From: Mesorhizobium australicum WSM2073
GTDB lineage: Bacteria; Pseudomonadota; Alphaproteobacteria; Rhizobiales; Rhizobiaceae
Assembly (NCBI RefSeq): GCF_000230995.2
Contig: NC_019973.1
Span: forward strand, 2,680,001 to 2,744,000
Direction of reading: 5' to 3'
Length of the DNA stretch: 64,000 nucleotides
Shown: in pieces, positions 1 through 8,226 of the stretch
How the letters are laid out: the number at the start of each line of letters is the position of its first letter
How positions within the stretch are numbered: the first letter of the stretch is position 1
The notes under the pieces: model-generated
Database searches by the model: none
The model's input: only the letters and a program-made list of their open reading frames with translations
Told to the model about the DNA's origin: nothing
Position numbers and translations under genes: made by a program

Positions 1-2
1 GA

Positions 3-461
3 ACGATACGCACCACCATTCGCGGTTTCCTCGACGATCTGGTCGAGGAATGGCGCATCAGTCGCCAGCCATTCAAGCTGGAATACACGAACAACTTCGA
101 CCCGGACGAGCAGATCGTGTCCGACACGGCGTTGAAGCAGGTCATCTTCAACGTGTTCGACAACGCCCAGGAAGCGTCGCAGGCTTGGGTCGGCGTCACC
201 GCCGAGCGGCAGGACGACAAACTGGTGATTGCCGTAAGCGATCGTGGGCCGGGTTTCGACGAGACTATTCTGGCAGCGCTTGGCCAGCCCTATATGTCGA
301 GCAAGGGACGGCCAGGGGGCGGTCTTGGTCTTTTCCTTGTCATGAATGTGGTCCGGAAACTGGGAGGCGATTTTTCCGCGCGCAACATGGAGCAGGGCGC
401 CTGTGTTACGCTTTCGCTGCCGCTCGCGGCGTTGACCGACGGAGATGATCATGAGGCCTGA
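3..461 (+). CDS. Sensor histidine kinase, C-terminal part (RegB/PrrB/ActS-like), cut by the window edge
   Basis: The frame is open from base 3, so the N-terminus, membrane region and phospho-accepting histidine lie upstream of the window. The visible 152 residues form a HATPase_c domain: an N-box (NVFDNAQEAS), a G1 box (DRGPGF) and a G2 box (GGGLGLFL). This domain binds ATP and phosphorylates the kinase's own histidine. The stop overlaps the start of the next gene, a RegA/ActR-type regulator, so the pair is cotranscribed and probably a two-component system. Family members answer to redox or acid signals; the signal here cannot be seen. Assignment to the RegB/ActS group rests mainly on the partner. 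Confidence 0.85.
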   Translation, partial: TIRTTIRGFLDDLVEEWRISRQPFKLEYTNNFDPDEQIVSDTALKQVIFNVFDNAQEASQAWVGVTAERQDDKLVIAVSDRGPGFDETILAALGQPYMSSKGRPGGGLGLFLVMNVVRKLGGDFSARNMEQGACVTLSLPLAALTDGDDHEA

Positions 462-987
462 TAGATCCCTCTTTATCGTCGAGGACGACACGACCTTCGC
501 CAAGACGCTGAAGCGCTCCTTCGAAAAGCGCGACTACGACGTCATGGTCTGCCACGACAGGGAAGCCTTGCTCGACGCCCTCGAAAAATCCGTTCCGGCT
601 TATGCCGTCGTCGATCTCAAGCTTGGGGCCGGCGGTTCCGGGCTGGAGTGCGTCAAGCTGCTCAGCGCCCGCGATGCGTCGATCAGGATCGTCGTGCTGA
701 CAGGGTTTGCCAGCATCGCCACGGCGGTCGAGGCGATCAAGCTCGGCGCCAGCCACTACTTGGCCAAACCCGCCAACACCGATGATATCGAAGCCGCCTT
801 CGGCCGTGCCGAGGGCGACATTTCCGTACCGCTTTCCAGCCGGCCCACCTCGATCAAGAACCTGGAGTGGGAGCGCATCCACGAAACGCTGGTCGAAACC
901 GGCTTCAACATCTCCGAAACGGCCCGCCGGCTTGGCCTGCATCGGCGCACCCTGGCCCGCAAGCTCGAGAAGCGTGTGGTGAGATAG
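445..987 (+). CDS. Response regulator of the RegA/PrrA/ActR family
   Basis: 180 residues. A receiver domain (about 8-125) has acidic residues E13/D14/D15, phospho-acceptor D57 (VVDLKLG), T86 and K108 (LAKPA). A Fis-type helix-turn-helix follows at the C-terminus (NISETARRLGLHRRTLARKL), the hallmark of the RegA/PrrA/ActR group. It should bind DNA when phosphorylated by the kinase encoded just upstream, whose end it overlaps by 17 bases. An ATG at 451 is an alternative start. In rhizobia this family controls redox, nitrogen, carbon-fixation and acid-tolerance genes. I cannot tell whether this is the main ActR or a paralogue, so no symbol is given. Confidence 0.9.
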   Translation: MIMRPDRSLFIVEDDTTFAKTLKRSFEKRDYDVMVCHDREALLDALEKSVPAYAVVDLKLGAGGSGLECVKLLSARDASIRIVVLTGFASIATAVEAIKLGASHYLAKPANTDDIEAAFGRAEGDISVPLSSRPTSIKNLEWERIHETLVETGFNISETARRLGLHRRTLARKLEKRVVR

Positions 988-1216
988 CGGGAAGGTCCGG
1001 TGAGCCGCGGTGCCGCTCTCGGCACAGCCTTGGAAAAGGACCGCCCCATAGCTCCGACAGTTTTATGCAAGCGCCTCCGTTCACCGCGGCGGAGACGCTG
1101 GCCACCCGCGTCGGTTCCTGCCGGCGGCTCAGGAACGAGTTCCCGCATGCGGCGTTGCGTATCCGGATGGCAGTGCCGGAAGTCATGAGAACGCACCGCC
1201 GGTCGGAGATGCGTTG

Positions 1217-1825
1217 ATGTCGATGCCAGGCTTGGCTTATGGCCCATTGGGCGACCGGTGCATGCATGTCTGTGTGGATATGCAGAAGCTATTTGCCGAA
1301 CCGTCGCCTTGGGCGACGCCTTGGATAACCCGTGTCCTGCCTCAAATTGAGAGGCTGGTCGAAAGGCGTGCGGAACAGACGGTCTTCACGCGCTTCCTGC
1401 CTGCGCAAAGGCCGGGGCAAGGCGCTGGTACATGGAAACGCTATTATGAGCGCTGGGCCTCCATGGCGATCGACAATATCGGGCCGGAGATGATCGAATT
1501 GTTGCCGGCGCTCGCCGCTTACTGTCCGCCGGCGGCAGTCATCGACAAGCACATCTATTCCCCCTGGTTCGAAGGGCGCCTCAGGGCCTTTCTGATGGAA
1601 CGCGAGATCGACACGCTGGTCGTCACGGGAGGCGAAACCGATGTGTGCGTCCTAGCCACCGTGCTCGGCGCCATCGATTTCGGCTATCGCGTGGTGCTCG
1701 TCACCGACGCATTGTGCAGCTCTTCCGACGCAACGCATGACGCGCTGCTTACCGTCTATCACCAGCGCTTCGCGCAGCAGGTCGAGACAGTCGAGATGGA
1801 AACGGTTCTCTCGAACTGGACTTGA
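1217..1825 (+). CDS. Isochorismatase-like cysteine hydrolase
   Basis: 202 residues. The Asp-Lys-Cys catalytic pattern of the family is visible: D21 in VCVDMQ, a lysine in VIDKHIYSPW, and a cysteine in GGETDVCV. Members hydrolyse small amides, carbamates or the isochorismate ether bond (nicotinamidase, N-carbamoylsarcosine amidase, ureidoacrylate hydrolase). The substrate cannot be read from the sequence. ATG at 1217 has GGAG nine bases upstream; a TTG at 1214 and an ATG at 1223 are alternatives. It is separated by 229 bases from the two-component system and appears monocistronic. A second, distant family member lies at 11852-12499. Confidence 0.85.
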   Translation: MSMPGLAYGPLGDRCMHVCVDMQKLFAEPSPWATPWITRVLPQIERLVERRAEQTVFTRFLPAQRPGQGAGTWKRYYERWASMAIDNIGPEMIELLPALAAYCPPAAVIDKHIYSPWFEGRLRAFLMEREIDTLVVTGGETDVCVLATVLGAIDFGYRVVLVTDALCSSSDATHDALLTVYHQRFAQQVETVEMETVLSNWT

Positions 1826-1903
1826 CGCCAGTGTAGCGTCAGCCTTCCCTGCGGGGTCTGTAGTGCTTATCTGTCCCAATCGCGGACATTGGAGCAGGCA
1901 AAC

Positions 1904-3166
1904 GTGGCGCAACGATCGGGCAGTGCTGATCTTCCCCTTCACGGTGGACGCGTGCCGAAATGGCTGGGCGACCGCATGACGCGTCTCGGTGCCGTCATGT
2001 GCGAGGCGATCATCCATCACTATGGCCGCAACGAATTGCTGCGGCGTCTGGCGCATCCGTTCTGGTTCCAGTCCTTCGGCGCGGTCATGGGCATGGATTG
2101 GCATTCGTCCGGCATCACCACCAGCGTCGTCGGCGCCTTGAAACGCGGCCTCACGCCGCTGTCGGGCGAACTCGGTATCCACGTCTGCGGCGGCCGTGGA
2201 GCGCATTCGCGCAAAACCCCCCACGAGCTTGCCGCCATTGGCGAGCGCATCGGCTTCGACGGAGCCCGCCTTGCAACCGCAAGCCGGCTTGTCGCCAAGG
2301 TGGACAGCGCCGCCGTTCAGGACGGGTTCGATCTCTATCTGCATGGCTTCATCGTCACCGACGACGGCGACTGGGTGGTGGTGCAGCAAGGCATGAACGG
2401 TGACAGCAAGGTGGCGCGCCGCTATCATTGGCTGTCCGAAGGTTTGAAGAGTTTTGTCGACCAGCCGCATGCCGCCATCGAAGGCGCCAACCAGGGCGAG
2501 ATCGTCAACCTGACCGACCGCCGCGCCGAAGCCTCGCGCCAGGGACAGCTTGATCTCCTCCAGGATCTTGGGCCGGACCGCATCCTTCGGGAGTTCGCCG
2601 CGCTGGAGCCCGGTACGGCACCGGCTCCGGTGCAGCCCCTGCTGCCGCATCTGATCATGCCGGCTCATCACGACGTTCGCGAAAGCGACGTCGTGATGCA
2701 TCGCCTTCATGGCAACATGGCCGCCGCCGCGGAGCGAGGTCCAGCCGATTTTGCCGAGCTTCTCCTGGTTCCGGGCGTAGGCGCCCGCACGGTGAGGGCA
2801 CTCGCTCTCGTTGCCGAAGTGGTGCATGGCGCGCCTTGCCGATTTTCGGACCCGGGTCGTTTTTCGCTGGCGCATGGCGGCAAGGACAGGCATCCGTTCC
2901 CTGTACCGCTCAAGGTCTATGACGAGACGATCGGCGTGCTGAAGTCCGCCGTGCAAAAGGCCAGGCTCGGTCGCGAAGAGGAAATCGGCGCCCTGAGGCG
3001 GCTCGACCATCAGTCGCGGCAGGTCGAGCGATACGTCACGGGTCCCAGCCTCAAGGAAATTGTCGCCGGCGAATTCGACCAGTCGCATCTGCTTGGCGGC
3101 CGCAGTGTCTTTGGTTGGGAACCGGCGCCGGATGAGTTGAGCGCCGACGAGAACAGGAAGGCGTGA
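1904..3166 (+). CDS. DUF763 domain-containing protein
   Basis: About 420 residues, the size usual for DUF763, a bacterial and archaeal family of unknown biochemical function. The sequence shows the family's N-terminal features (PLHGGRVPKWL, then GLTPLSGELGIHVCGGRG) and a long middle with VVQQGMNG. I chose GTG at 1904 because GGAGCAGG lies just upstream and the family pattern begins soon after; a TTG at 1889 is the alternative. It stands alone, converging on the KTSC and GFA genes. Nothing in the context suggests a function. Confidence 0.85.
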   Translation: MAQRSGSADLPLHGGRVPKWLGDRMTRLGAVMCEAIIHHYGRNELLRRLAHPFWFQSFGAVMGMDWHSSGITTSVVGALKRGLTPLSGELGIHVCGGRGAHSRKTPHELAAIGERIGFDGARLATASRLVAKVDSAAVQDGFDLYLHGFIVTDDGDWVVVQQGMNGDSKVARRYHWLSEGLKSFVDQPHAAIEGANQGEIVNLTDRRAEASRQGQLDLLQDLGPDRILREFAALEPGTAPAPVQPLLPHLIMPAHHDVRESDVVMHRLHGNMAAAAERGPADFAELLLVPGVGARTVRALALVAEVVHGAPCRFSDPGRFSLAHGGKDRHPFPVPLKVYDETIGVLKSAVQKARLGREEEIGALRRLDHQSRQVERYVTGPSLKEIVAGEFDQSHLLGGRSVFGWEPAPDELSADENRKA

Positions 3167-3173
3167 CGGGGCA

Positions 3174-3374
3174 TCACGCCACGCGACGGTACCTGTGGTG
3201 GTCCTTGATGAATTTATTGAAGAAGCGGCCTTTCGAAGGAGCGCGCATGAACGCCGCATAGGTAGCCGGGGCGACGTCCTCATAGTCATAGCGGTTGCCG
3301 TGCGGCACGAACCAGACCGAGAGGATCCTGGTCGCGGGATCGTATTGCGTGTTTCGAATGACGGTCGATGGCAT
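3174..3374 (-). CDS. KTSC domain-containing small protein
   Basis: 66 residues beginning MPSTVIRNTQYD and containing ILSVWFVPHGNRYDYEDVAP, the KTSC domain pattern (a short domain first noticed at the C-terminus of some lysyl-tRNA synthetases). Free-standing versions are common in proteobacteria; their role is unknown. It lies 70 bases downstream of the GFA gene on the same strand and may be cotranscribed. Its stop is seven bases from the stop of the DUF763 gene, which runs toward it. Confidence 0.8.
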   Translation of the reverse strand: MPSTVIRNTQYDPATRILSVWFVPHGNRYDYEDVAPATYAAFMRAPSKGRFFNKFIKDHHRYRRVA

Positions 3375-3444
3375 GCTGGCACCTGACGGCTCAGCCAAAT
3401 AACCCGCCAGGCGTGGTGCGGTTCCGTGCCGCCATCCGACATTG

Positions 3445-3882
3445 CTACCTGTCGCTTGGGTTGCCGAACTTCGCATCGCGTTTCCTCGAATATCGATCGA
3501 TGCGCGGCAGCTTGTCGGCAAAGTCGACCCAAGGCAGCCTGAGGTCCCAATAGGCATGGGCCTGTGGCCGCAGCCCTTCGGGTTTGTCGAAGAATCCGAT
3601 CGTCAGATAAAGCTCGTCCGGCAGCCCTTCGTCGCTATAGCCTATCGAACTCCCGCAGTCGGGACAGAAAGTGCGGATAACACCCGGCGTCTTGGAAAAG
3701 GCCTTTGGCGCCCCCCTCAAAAGATTGAATTGGCTCGGCCGATACCCGACCCAGACGGTGAGTGGACTGCCGATGGCCCGTCGGCAATCGTCATCGTGAT
3801 CGTAGCATATCCAGAAAGGCTCACCGTCCATGGTGGCGGCGATCGCCCCGCAAAAGCAGGCCCCGGTTTCAACGCGCGGCAT
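3445..3882 (-). CDS. GFA family (glutathione-dependent formaldehyde-activating-like) protein
   Basis: 145 residues with the GFA zinc-binding layout: GACFCGAI near the start, CYDHDDDCRRA in place of the usual CHCxxCRR stretch, and FCPDCGSSIGY in the middle. The family carries structural zinc ions; true formaldehyde-activating activity is proven for few members. ATG at 3882 has GGAG six bases upstream, better than the TTG 12 bases earlier. It precedes the KTSC gene on the same strand. The middle cysteine pair is more widely spaced than normal, so zinc binding at that site may differ. Confidence 0.85.
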   Translation of the reverse strand: MPRVETGACFCGAIAATMDGEPFWICYDHDDDCRRAIGSPLTVWVGYRPSQFNLLRGAPKAFSKTPGVIRTFCPDCGSSIGYSDEGLPDELYLTIGFFDKPEGLRPQAHAYWDLRLPWVDFADKLPRIDRYSRKRDAKFGNPSDR

Positions 3883-4049
3883 CCGGCACTCCAAGGCTAG
3901 AACGTGCCCGGCGGCCCCCGACGGAACCGCCGTTGCTAAACTTTCACGCTCCTCCCGCGGTTCCGTTGCGCCGGTTTTGGGACGTATCCAGGGCGGGCAA
4001 GCGCGGTTCCCATATTGCCTTGTGGTCCGGCCTTCACCATCTAGGCAAA

Positions 4050-4661
4050 ATGTCGCCGCTCAAACCGAAAACAGCCGGCCGTGTGGCCCAGCACGATCTC
4101 TTCGGTGCCGCTCAGGATGATCTGCCGGAGGGTTTCGCCTACCAGACCGGACTGATCACGCCACAGGACGAAATCGAACTCGTCCATCATCTAGAGGCAC
4201 TGCCCTTCAAGGCCTTCGACTTCCATGGCCATCTGGCAAACCGGCGTGTCGTCGGTTTTGGCCTTCGCTACGATTATGACCGGCGCGAGGTGGTCGAGGC
4301 ACCGCCGATACCTGATTTTCTGCTGCCCTTGCGCGAAAAGGTCGCGGCTTTTGCGCGCCGGCCGGCCGAAACCTTCGCGCAGGTCTTGATCAACGAGTAC
4401 CGGCCCGGCGCCGGTATCGGCTGGCACCGCGACAAGCCGCATTTCGAGGATGTCGCGGGCGTTTCGCTGCTGGCGCCCTGCGATTTTCGCCTTCGGCGCA
4501 AGAATGGGTCTAAATGGGAGCGTCGGACCATCACTGTTGAGCCGAGATCGGCCTATCTCATGACGGGGCCGTCGCGGTCGCAATGGGAGCACAGCATCCC
4601 GCCGCTTGCCGAGCACCGCTACTCGATTACCTTGAGGACATTGCGGCCTCGCAATCCCTGA
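4050..4661 (+). CDS. alkB: Alpha-ketoglutarate-dependent dioxygenase AlkB
   Basis: 203 residues. AlkB-type enzymes use Fe(II), 2-oxoglutarate and oxygen to remove alkyl groups oxidatively from DNA or RNA bases. The iron ligands are visible as H126-x-D128 (GWHRDKPHF) and H181 (SQWEHSI), with R190 (HRYSITLR) for 2-oxoglutarate. NEYRPGAGIGWHRD and SAYLMTGPSR are typical of this family. I chose the ATG at 4050; the reading frame is open further upstream but that part has no family similarity. It is a single gene with no adaptive-response partner (ada, alkA) beside it. Confidence 0.9.
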   Translation: MSPLKPKTAGRVAQHDLFGAAQDDLPEGFAYQTGLITPQDEIELVHHLEALPFKAFDFHGHLANRRVVGFGLRYDYDRREVVEAPPIPDFLLPLREKVAAFARRPAETFAQVLINEYRPGAGIGWHRDKPHFEDVAGVSLLAPCDFRLRRKNGSKWERRTITVEPRSAYLMTGPSRSQWEHSIPPLAEHRYSITLRTLRPRNP

Positions 4662-4775
4662 GCATGCGCAGAGGTTTGCACGGGAAGTTCCGCATCATCT
4701 CGCCATAGTGCTCAACCCGACCCGCGTACAGCGGGGCGGGTTGAACGATCCTGTGCTCTAACTCTTTGTTTTTAC

Positions 4776-4820
4776 GCAATTCCGAACGGAAAACCGCTAC
4801 GCACTTTTCCCTGGAATTGC
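4776..4820. repeat. 45-bp palindromic intergenic element (GCAATTCC arms)
   Basis: Arms GCAATTCC (4776-4783) and GGAATTGC (4813-4820) enclose GGAAAACCGCTACGCACTTTTCC. The core AAACCGCTACGCACTTTT matches 14 of 18 positions of the core of the element at 21481-21528, read on the other strand, while the outer arms differ. From memory, elements of this form recur in rhizobial intergenic DNA; I cannot verify that here. It ends one base before the stop codon side of the DUF1236 gene, so it lies at the 3' end of that transcript. Confidence 0.7.
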
Positions 4821-4821
4821 C

Positions 4822-5715
4822 CTAGGTCAGCACCAGCACGATTTTGTATGTATCCGGATCGACGATCACGATCCGGCCGTCGGCGAGAACGAAATACTCG
4901 TACGCCTCGTAGGCCGGAACGATCTTCACGATGCGAGCCGGCAAGCGATGCAGCCTGACCTTGTGCCGCGGAACTTCGATGCCGACGGAGACGTCGAAGT
5001 CGACGTTCGTGACCGGCTCGACCTTGGTTTCCCTGATCACATGAGTGATCTGGGTCTTCTGTTCAACCGTCACATTGTTGATGGAAGCGGTCGAGGTCTT
5101 GTCCTGCGTGGAGGCCTTGCCTTGGGCCTGCTGATCGGTCTGGACCTTTGTCTTGTCCTGAGCCTGCTGATCGGTGGTGGTGCCGGCCTTGCCCTGTGCC
5201 TGCTGATCGGTCTGGACCTTTGTCTTGTCCTGAGCCTGCTGATCCGTTGTGGTGCCGGCCTTACCCTGTGCCTGCTGGTCGGTCTGGACCTTGGTTTTGT
5301 CCTGGGCCTGCTGGTCGGTCTTGGTGCCAGACTTACCCTGTGCCTGCTGGTCGGTCTGGACCTTGGTTTTGTCCTGGGCCTGCTGGTCGGTCTTGGTGCC
5401 AGCCTTGCCCTGCGCCTGCTGGTCCGTCTGGATCTTCGTCTTGCCCTGGGCCTGCTGGTCCGTGGTGGTGCCGGCCTTGCCCTGGGCCTGCTCCTCTGTC
5501 TTGGCCTTGGTCTTGTCCTGAACCTGCTGATCAGTCTGGGACTTGGTGCCCTGTGCCTGCTCCTTCATCTTCGAGCCCTTCTGGCAGTTGGTCGTGCCGG
5601 AAGCGCAATTTGTGTCCGCTCCTGATTGGCTATCGGCGGGCTGCTGCGTCTGAGCCATCGCCGTCCCGCAGCCTAGCCCGATCGCCAGCATGCTGGTAAT
5701 GAGAACATGTTTCAT
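4822..5715 (-). CDS. Secreted repeat protein with C-terminal DUF1236 domain
   Basis: 297 residues from ATG 5715, which has GGAG eight bases upstream. Residues 1-22 form a signal peptide (hydrophobic run, then TAMAQ). Residues about 61-204 are six copies of a 24-residue repeat made of two 12-residue halves, TDQQAQDKTKVQ and TDQQAQGKAGTT. The region has no hydrophobic residues to speak of and should be extended and soluble. The last ~65 residues (VEPVTNVDF to IVIVDPDTYKIVLVL) match DUF1236, a periplasmic domain common in Rhizobiales and of unknown role. Two cysteines (CASGTTNC) precede the repeats. It probably acts in the periplasm or at the cell surface. Confidence 0.85.
   Translation of the reverse strand: MKHVLITSMLAIGLGCGTAMAQTQQPADSQSGADTNCASGTTNCQKGSKMKEQAQGTKSQTDQQVQDKTKAKTEEQAQGKAGTTTDQQAQGKTKIQTDQQAQGKAGTKTDQQAQDKTKVQTDQQAQGKSGTKTDQQAQDKTKVQTDQQAQGKAGTTTDQQAQDKTKVQTDQQAQGKAGTTTDQQAQDKTKVQTDQQAQGKASTQDKTSTASINNVTVEQKTQITHVIRETKVEPVTNVDFDVSVGIEVPRHKVRLHRLPARIVKIVPAYEAYEYFVLADGRIVIVDPDTYKIVLVLT
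5104..5535 (-). repeat. Six 72-bp in-frame tandem repeats within the DUF1236 gene
   Basis: The minus strand encodes six head-to-tail 24-residue units. The last three are almost identical in protein and close in DNA, and the first two have diverged (TDQQVQ, TEEQAQ). The period is a multiple of three, so unit gain or loss keeps the frame. This is a candidate site of length variation between strains. Confidence 0.9.
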
Positions 5716-5838
5716 AGGAAATCTCCTTCGGAGAGTTCGTCCCTTCAAGGGGTAAAACTTCGGCCAAAAAAGATTGTTCCGAACTGGCTGCGTTAATGCA
5801 CCGCTCCCGATGGGACCCCGAGATCGATCTTCACGGTC

Positions 5839-6624
5839 TTACTTCACGCCGATACCGGCGGTGAGGCCGCCATCTATCTTGTAGTCGGCGCCTGTGCAGA
5901 AGCCGGCCTTCGACGAGCACAGGAAAGCGATGAGTTCCGCCACTTCCTCCGGTTCGCCGATGCGGCCGAGCGGATGGGCCGCGCCGAAGCGCCTGTAGGC
6001 CTCTTCCACGTCGGCATCGCTGCCGCCGTCGTCACGCGCGGCCTTTTCGAGGATCGGTGTGCGGATCGAGCCCGGGCTGACCGAATTGACCCTTATGCCG
6101 GACGCGGCATAGTCGAGTGCCAGCGAACGCGTCAGCGTATGAATGGCGCCCTTGGTCGTGGCATAGGCGGCAACGTTCTGCTGACAGGCGAAACCCTGCA
6201 CCGAAGCGACGTTGACGATGGCGCCGCCGCCACGCTTGATCATTTCCGGGATGCCGAAATGGGCGGTCAGATAGATCGAGCCGACATTGATCGTCATAGC
6301 CCGGTTCCACGTTTCCCAGTCGGTTGTCGTCGCCGTTCCGTAGGGATGCACCGCCGCCGAATTGACGATGACGTCTATGCCGCCGAATTTCGCCACGCCG
6401 GCCACGACCGCGTCGCGAACCTGCTCGGAAACGGAGACGTCAACCGTTTGCACCAGCGCATCGGCTCCGGACTTGGCGAGGCTTTCCCGCATGGCGGCGT
6501 TGGCCGCGCTGTCGATCCCGCAGGCGACGATCGCGGCGCCCCCAGCCGCCAGGCGTTTGGCGGCTGCCAGGCCGATACCGGTCGTTCCTGTCACCAATGC
6601 CACCTTGCCGTCAAAATCCTTCAT
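5839..6624 (-). CDS. SDR family NAD(P)-dependent oxidoreductase, probably sugar-acid (D-mannonate) oxidoreductase
   Basis: 261 residues with the complete short-chain dehydrogenase pattern: TGTTGIG cofactor motif at 12-18, NSA at 88-90, catalytic S141, Y154 and K158 (YATTK), and a C-terminal DGG. ATG 6624 has GGAG upstream. The gene is divergent from uxuA across 98 bases with an inverted repeat. UxuA dehydrates D-mannonate, and its usual partner interconverts D-mannonate and D-fructuronate; SDR enzymes are known to take that role in some bacteria. The specific substrate is therefore an inference from context. Confidence 0.85.
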   Translation of the reverse strand: MKDFDGKVALVTGTTGIGLAAAKRLAAGGAAIVACGIDSAANAAMRESLAKSGADALVQTVDVSVSEQVRDAVVAGVAKFGGIDVIVNSAAVHPYGTATTTDWETWNRAMTINVGSIYLTAHFGIPEMIKRGGGAIVNVASVQGFACQQNVAAYATTKGAIHTLTRSLALDYAASGIRVNSVSPGSIRTPILEKAARDDGGSDADVEEAYRRFGAAHPLGRIGEPEEVAELIAFLCSSKAGFCTGADYKIDGGLTAGIGVK

Positions 6625-6662
6625 CGCGGAAGCTCCTTCATTGCTATCGAAACCGGCTCTCA

Positions 6663-6686
6663 GTTTGACACTCATCGTGGTCAAAC
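6663..6686. promoter_or_regulatory. Inverted repeat in the SDR-uxuA divergent promoter, candidate operator
   Basis: GTTTGAC (6663-6669) and GTCAAAC (6680-6686) form a perfect 7-bp inverted repeat with a 10-base spacer. It sits between the two divergent genes, where a shared operator would be expected. Uronate genes in proteobacteria are often controlled by GntR-family repressors; no such gene is adjacent, so the binding protein is unknown. Confidence 0.5.
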
Positions 6687-6722
6687 AATAGGTTGCCCGT
6701 CTCTCGCAGAAAGGAAGTGGCC

Positions 6723-7907
6723 ATGGAACAGTGTTGGCGTTGGTACGGTCCCGATGATCCGGTGACGCTTGAACATGTCAAACAGGCTGGCGCCACCGGC
6801 GTGGTTTCAGCGCTTCACCATATCTATGATGGCAGGGCCTGGCCTGAGGCCGATGTGCTCGAACGCAAGCGCATCATCGAGGCGGCTGGGTTGACCTGGT
6901 CGGTCGTCGAGAGCATTCCGGTTCACAATTCCTTCAAGATCGGCGCGCCGGAGCGCGAGCGCTATGCCGGCTATTATCGCGACAGCATCCGCGCGCTCGC
7001 GAAGGCCGGAATCCAGACGATCTGCTATAATTTCATGCCTGTGGTCGACTGGACTCGCACCGACCTGGCCTACCGGCTGCCGACGACCGGTTATGCCTTG
7101 CGCTTCGACGCCATCGACTTCGCTGCCTATGATCTCTTTGTCTTGCAGCGCAAGAACGGCGCGGCAAGCTATACGCCGTCACGTATTGCCCAGGCCGAGG
7201 AGCGCCTGAAGGCGCTGACACCGGAGCAGATCGGCCAGATCGAGCGCAATCTGATCGCCGGCCTGCCGGCTACGGAGCGTAGCTATAACAGGGACAGTTT
7301 CCGCGAGGCGCTGGCGGAATACGACGCGATTGGGCCTAAGGAACTGCGCGACAATCTTGCCTGGTTCCTGCGCGAGATCATCCCGGCGGCCGAAGAGGCG
7401 GGTGTGCGTATGTGCATCCACCCCGACGATCCGCCCTTCTCGCTTTATGGCCTGCCGCGCGTCGTTTCGACGGCCGAGGATGCGCGTTTCATCCTCGAGA
7501 CGGTCGACAGCCCGGCCAATGGTTTGACGTTCTGCACCGGCTCCTACGGTACGCGCGCCGACAACGACATTGTCGCCATGGTCAAGGAATTCGCCGACCG
7601 CATCCATTTCGTCCATCTGCGCAACATCACCATCGAGGAGGACGGTTCGTTCTACGAGGCCGAGCATCTCGAGGGCGGCACCGACATGGCGCATGTCATC
7701 CTCGCTTTGATGCAGGAAGAGAAGCGCCGTCGCGGAGAAGGCCGAGCCGACTGGCAAATTCCGATGCGACCCGATCATGGCCATCTGCTTGCCGACGACA
7801 TCGGCAAGAAGAAGATCAACCCCGGCTATTCGCTCATCGGCCGGCTGAAAGGCCTCGCGGAACTGCGCGGCATCATGCGTGCGGTGGAGCGGTTCGGGCT
7901 GGCCTGA
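6723..7907 (+). CDS. uxuA: Mannonate dehydratase
   Basis: 394 residues, the normal length of UxuA. The enzyme removes water from D-mannonate to give 2-keto-3-deoxygluconate in hexuronate breakdown. Family features visible include [14 protein letters not shown] at the start, [14 protein letters not shown], the long insertion after [10 protein letters not shown], and metal-site stretches [23 protein letters not shown] and RPDHGH (His, Asp and Cys ligands of the metal). ATG at 6723 follows AAAGGAAG. It diverges from an SDR gene that probably supplies the preceding oxidoreduction. No uxaC or kdgK is nearby, so the rest of the pathway lies elsewhere. Confidence 0.93.
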   Translation: MEQCWRWYGPDDPVTLEHVKQAGATGVVSALHHIYDGRAWPEADVLERKRIIEAAGLTWSVVESIPVHNSFKIGAPERERYAGYYRDSIRALAKAGIQTICYNFMPVVDWTRTDLAYRLPTTGYALRFDAIDFAAYDLFVLQRKNGAASYTPSRIAQAEERLKALTPEQIGQIERNLIAGLPATERSYNRDSFREALAEYDAIGPKELRDNLAWFLREIIPAAEEAGVRMCIHPDDPPFSLYGLPRVVSTAEDARFILETVDSPANGLTFCTGSYGTRADNDIVAMVKEFADRIHFVHLRNITIEEDGSFYEAEHLEGGTDMAHVILALMQEEKRRRGEGRADWQIPMRPDHGHLLADDIGKKKINPGYSLIGRLKGLAELRGIMRAVERFGLA

Positions 7908-8226
7908 AGTCATCGGGCGGCAAGCTATCGTTTGCGATCTTTCGCCGAAATGTCGCGACAGGTCTGAGCGAGCGCTTCGCTTCGTCCGGCATTCGCGTGC
8001 CCTAGCCACCCGATTGTCGATGAAGCCAGGGCTGCCCTACGACGAGAAGCGGCCTCGACGGGTGGTCAACAATTTCATCGAGCTGGCACGCAAATTTTCG
8101 AGGTCGGTCGTGTAGTGCTCGTCGGCGCACTTCATGCTTGGCCAGTGTCCGATGAAAGCGGGCGACTTTCGCGCCACTGGGACCAGCCATCGGCGCGGGG
8201 CACGCTTATGAAAAAAGGACAGTCCT
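7908..8226. other. 319-bp stretch without a recognised gene
   Basis: No convincing coding region, terminator or RNA. Short open frames cross it on both strands but have no recognisable domains. Near its end, AAAGGAC (8214-8220) and GTCCTTT (8222-8228) form a perfect 7+7 palindrome around one base. It covers the ribosome-binding site and TTG start of the next gene. Confidence 0.5.

Noticed and set aside
1652..3550. Long minus-strand open frame (632 codons) across the DUF763 gene
   Set aside because: It is the antisense shadow of a recognised family in high-GC DNA and has no domain of its own.
5104..5535. Regular repeats that might be a CRISPR array
   Set aside because: The units are contiguous, in frame and protein-coding, with no unique spacers.
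4948..5625. Plus-strand frame rich in Leu, Val and Gly that looks like a membrane protein
   Set aside because: It is the reverse reading of the TDQQAQ repeat DNA; the regular LLIGLDL pattern comes from the repeat, not from selection on a protein.
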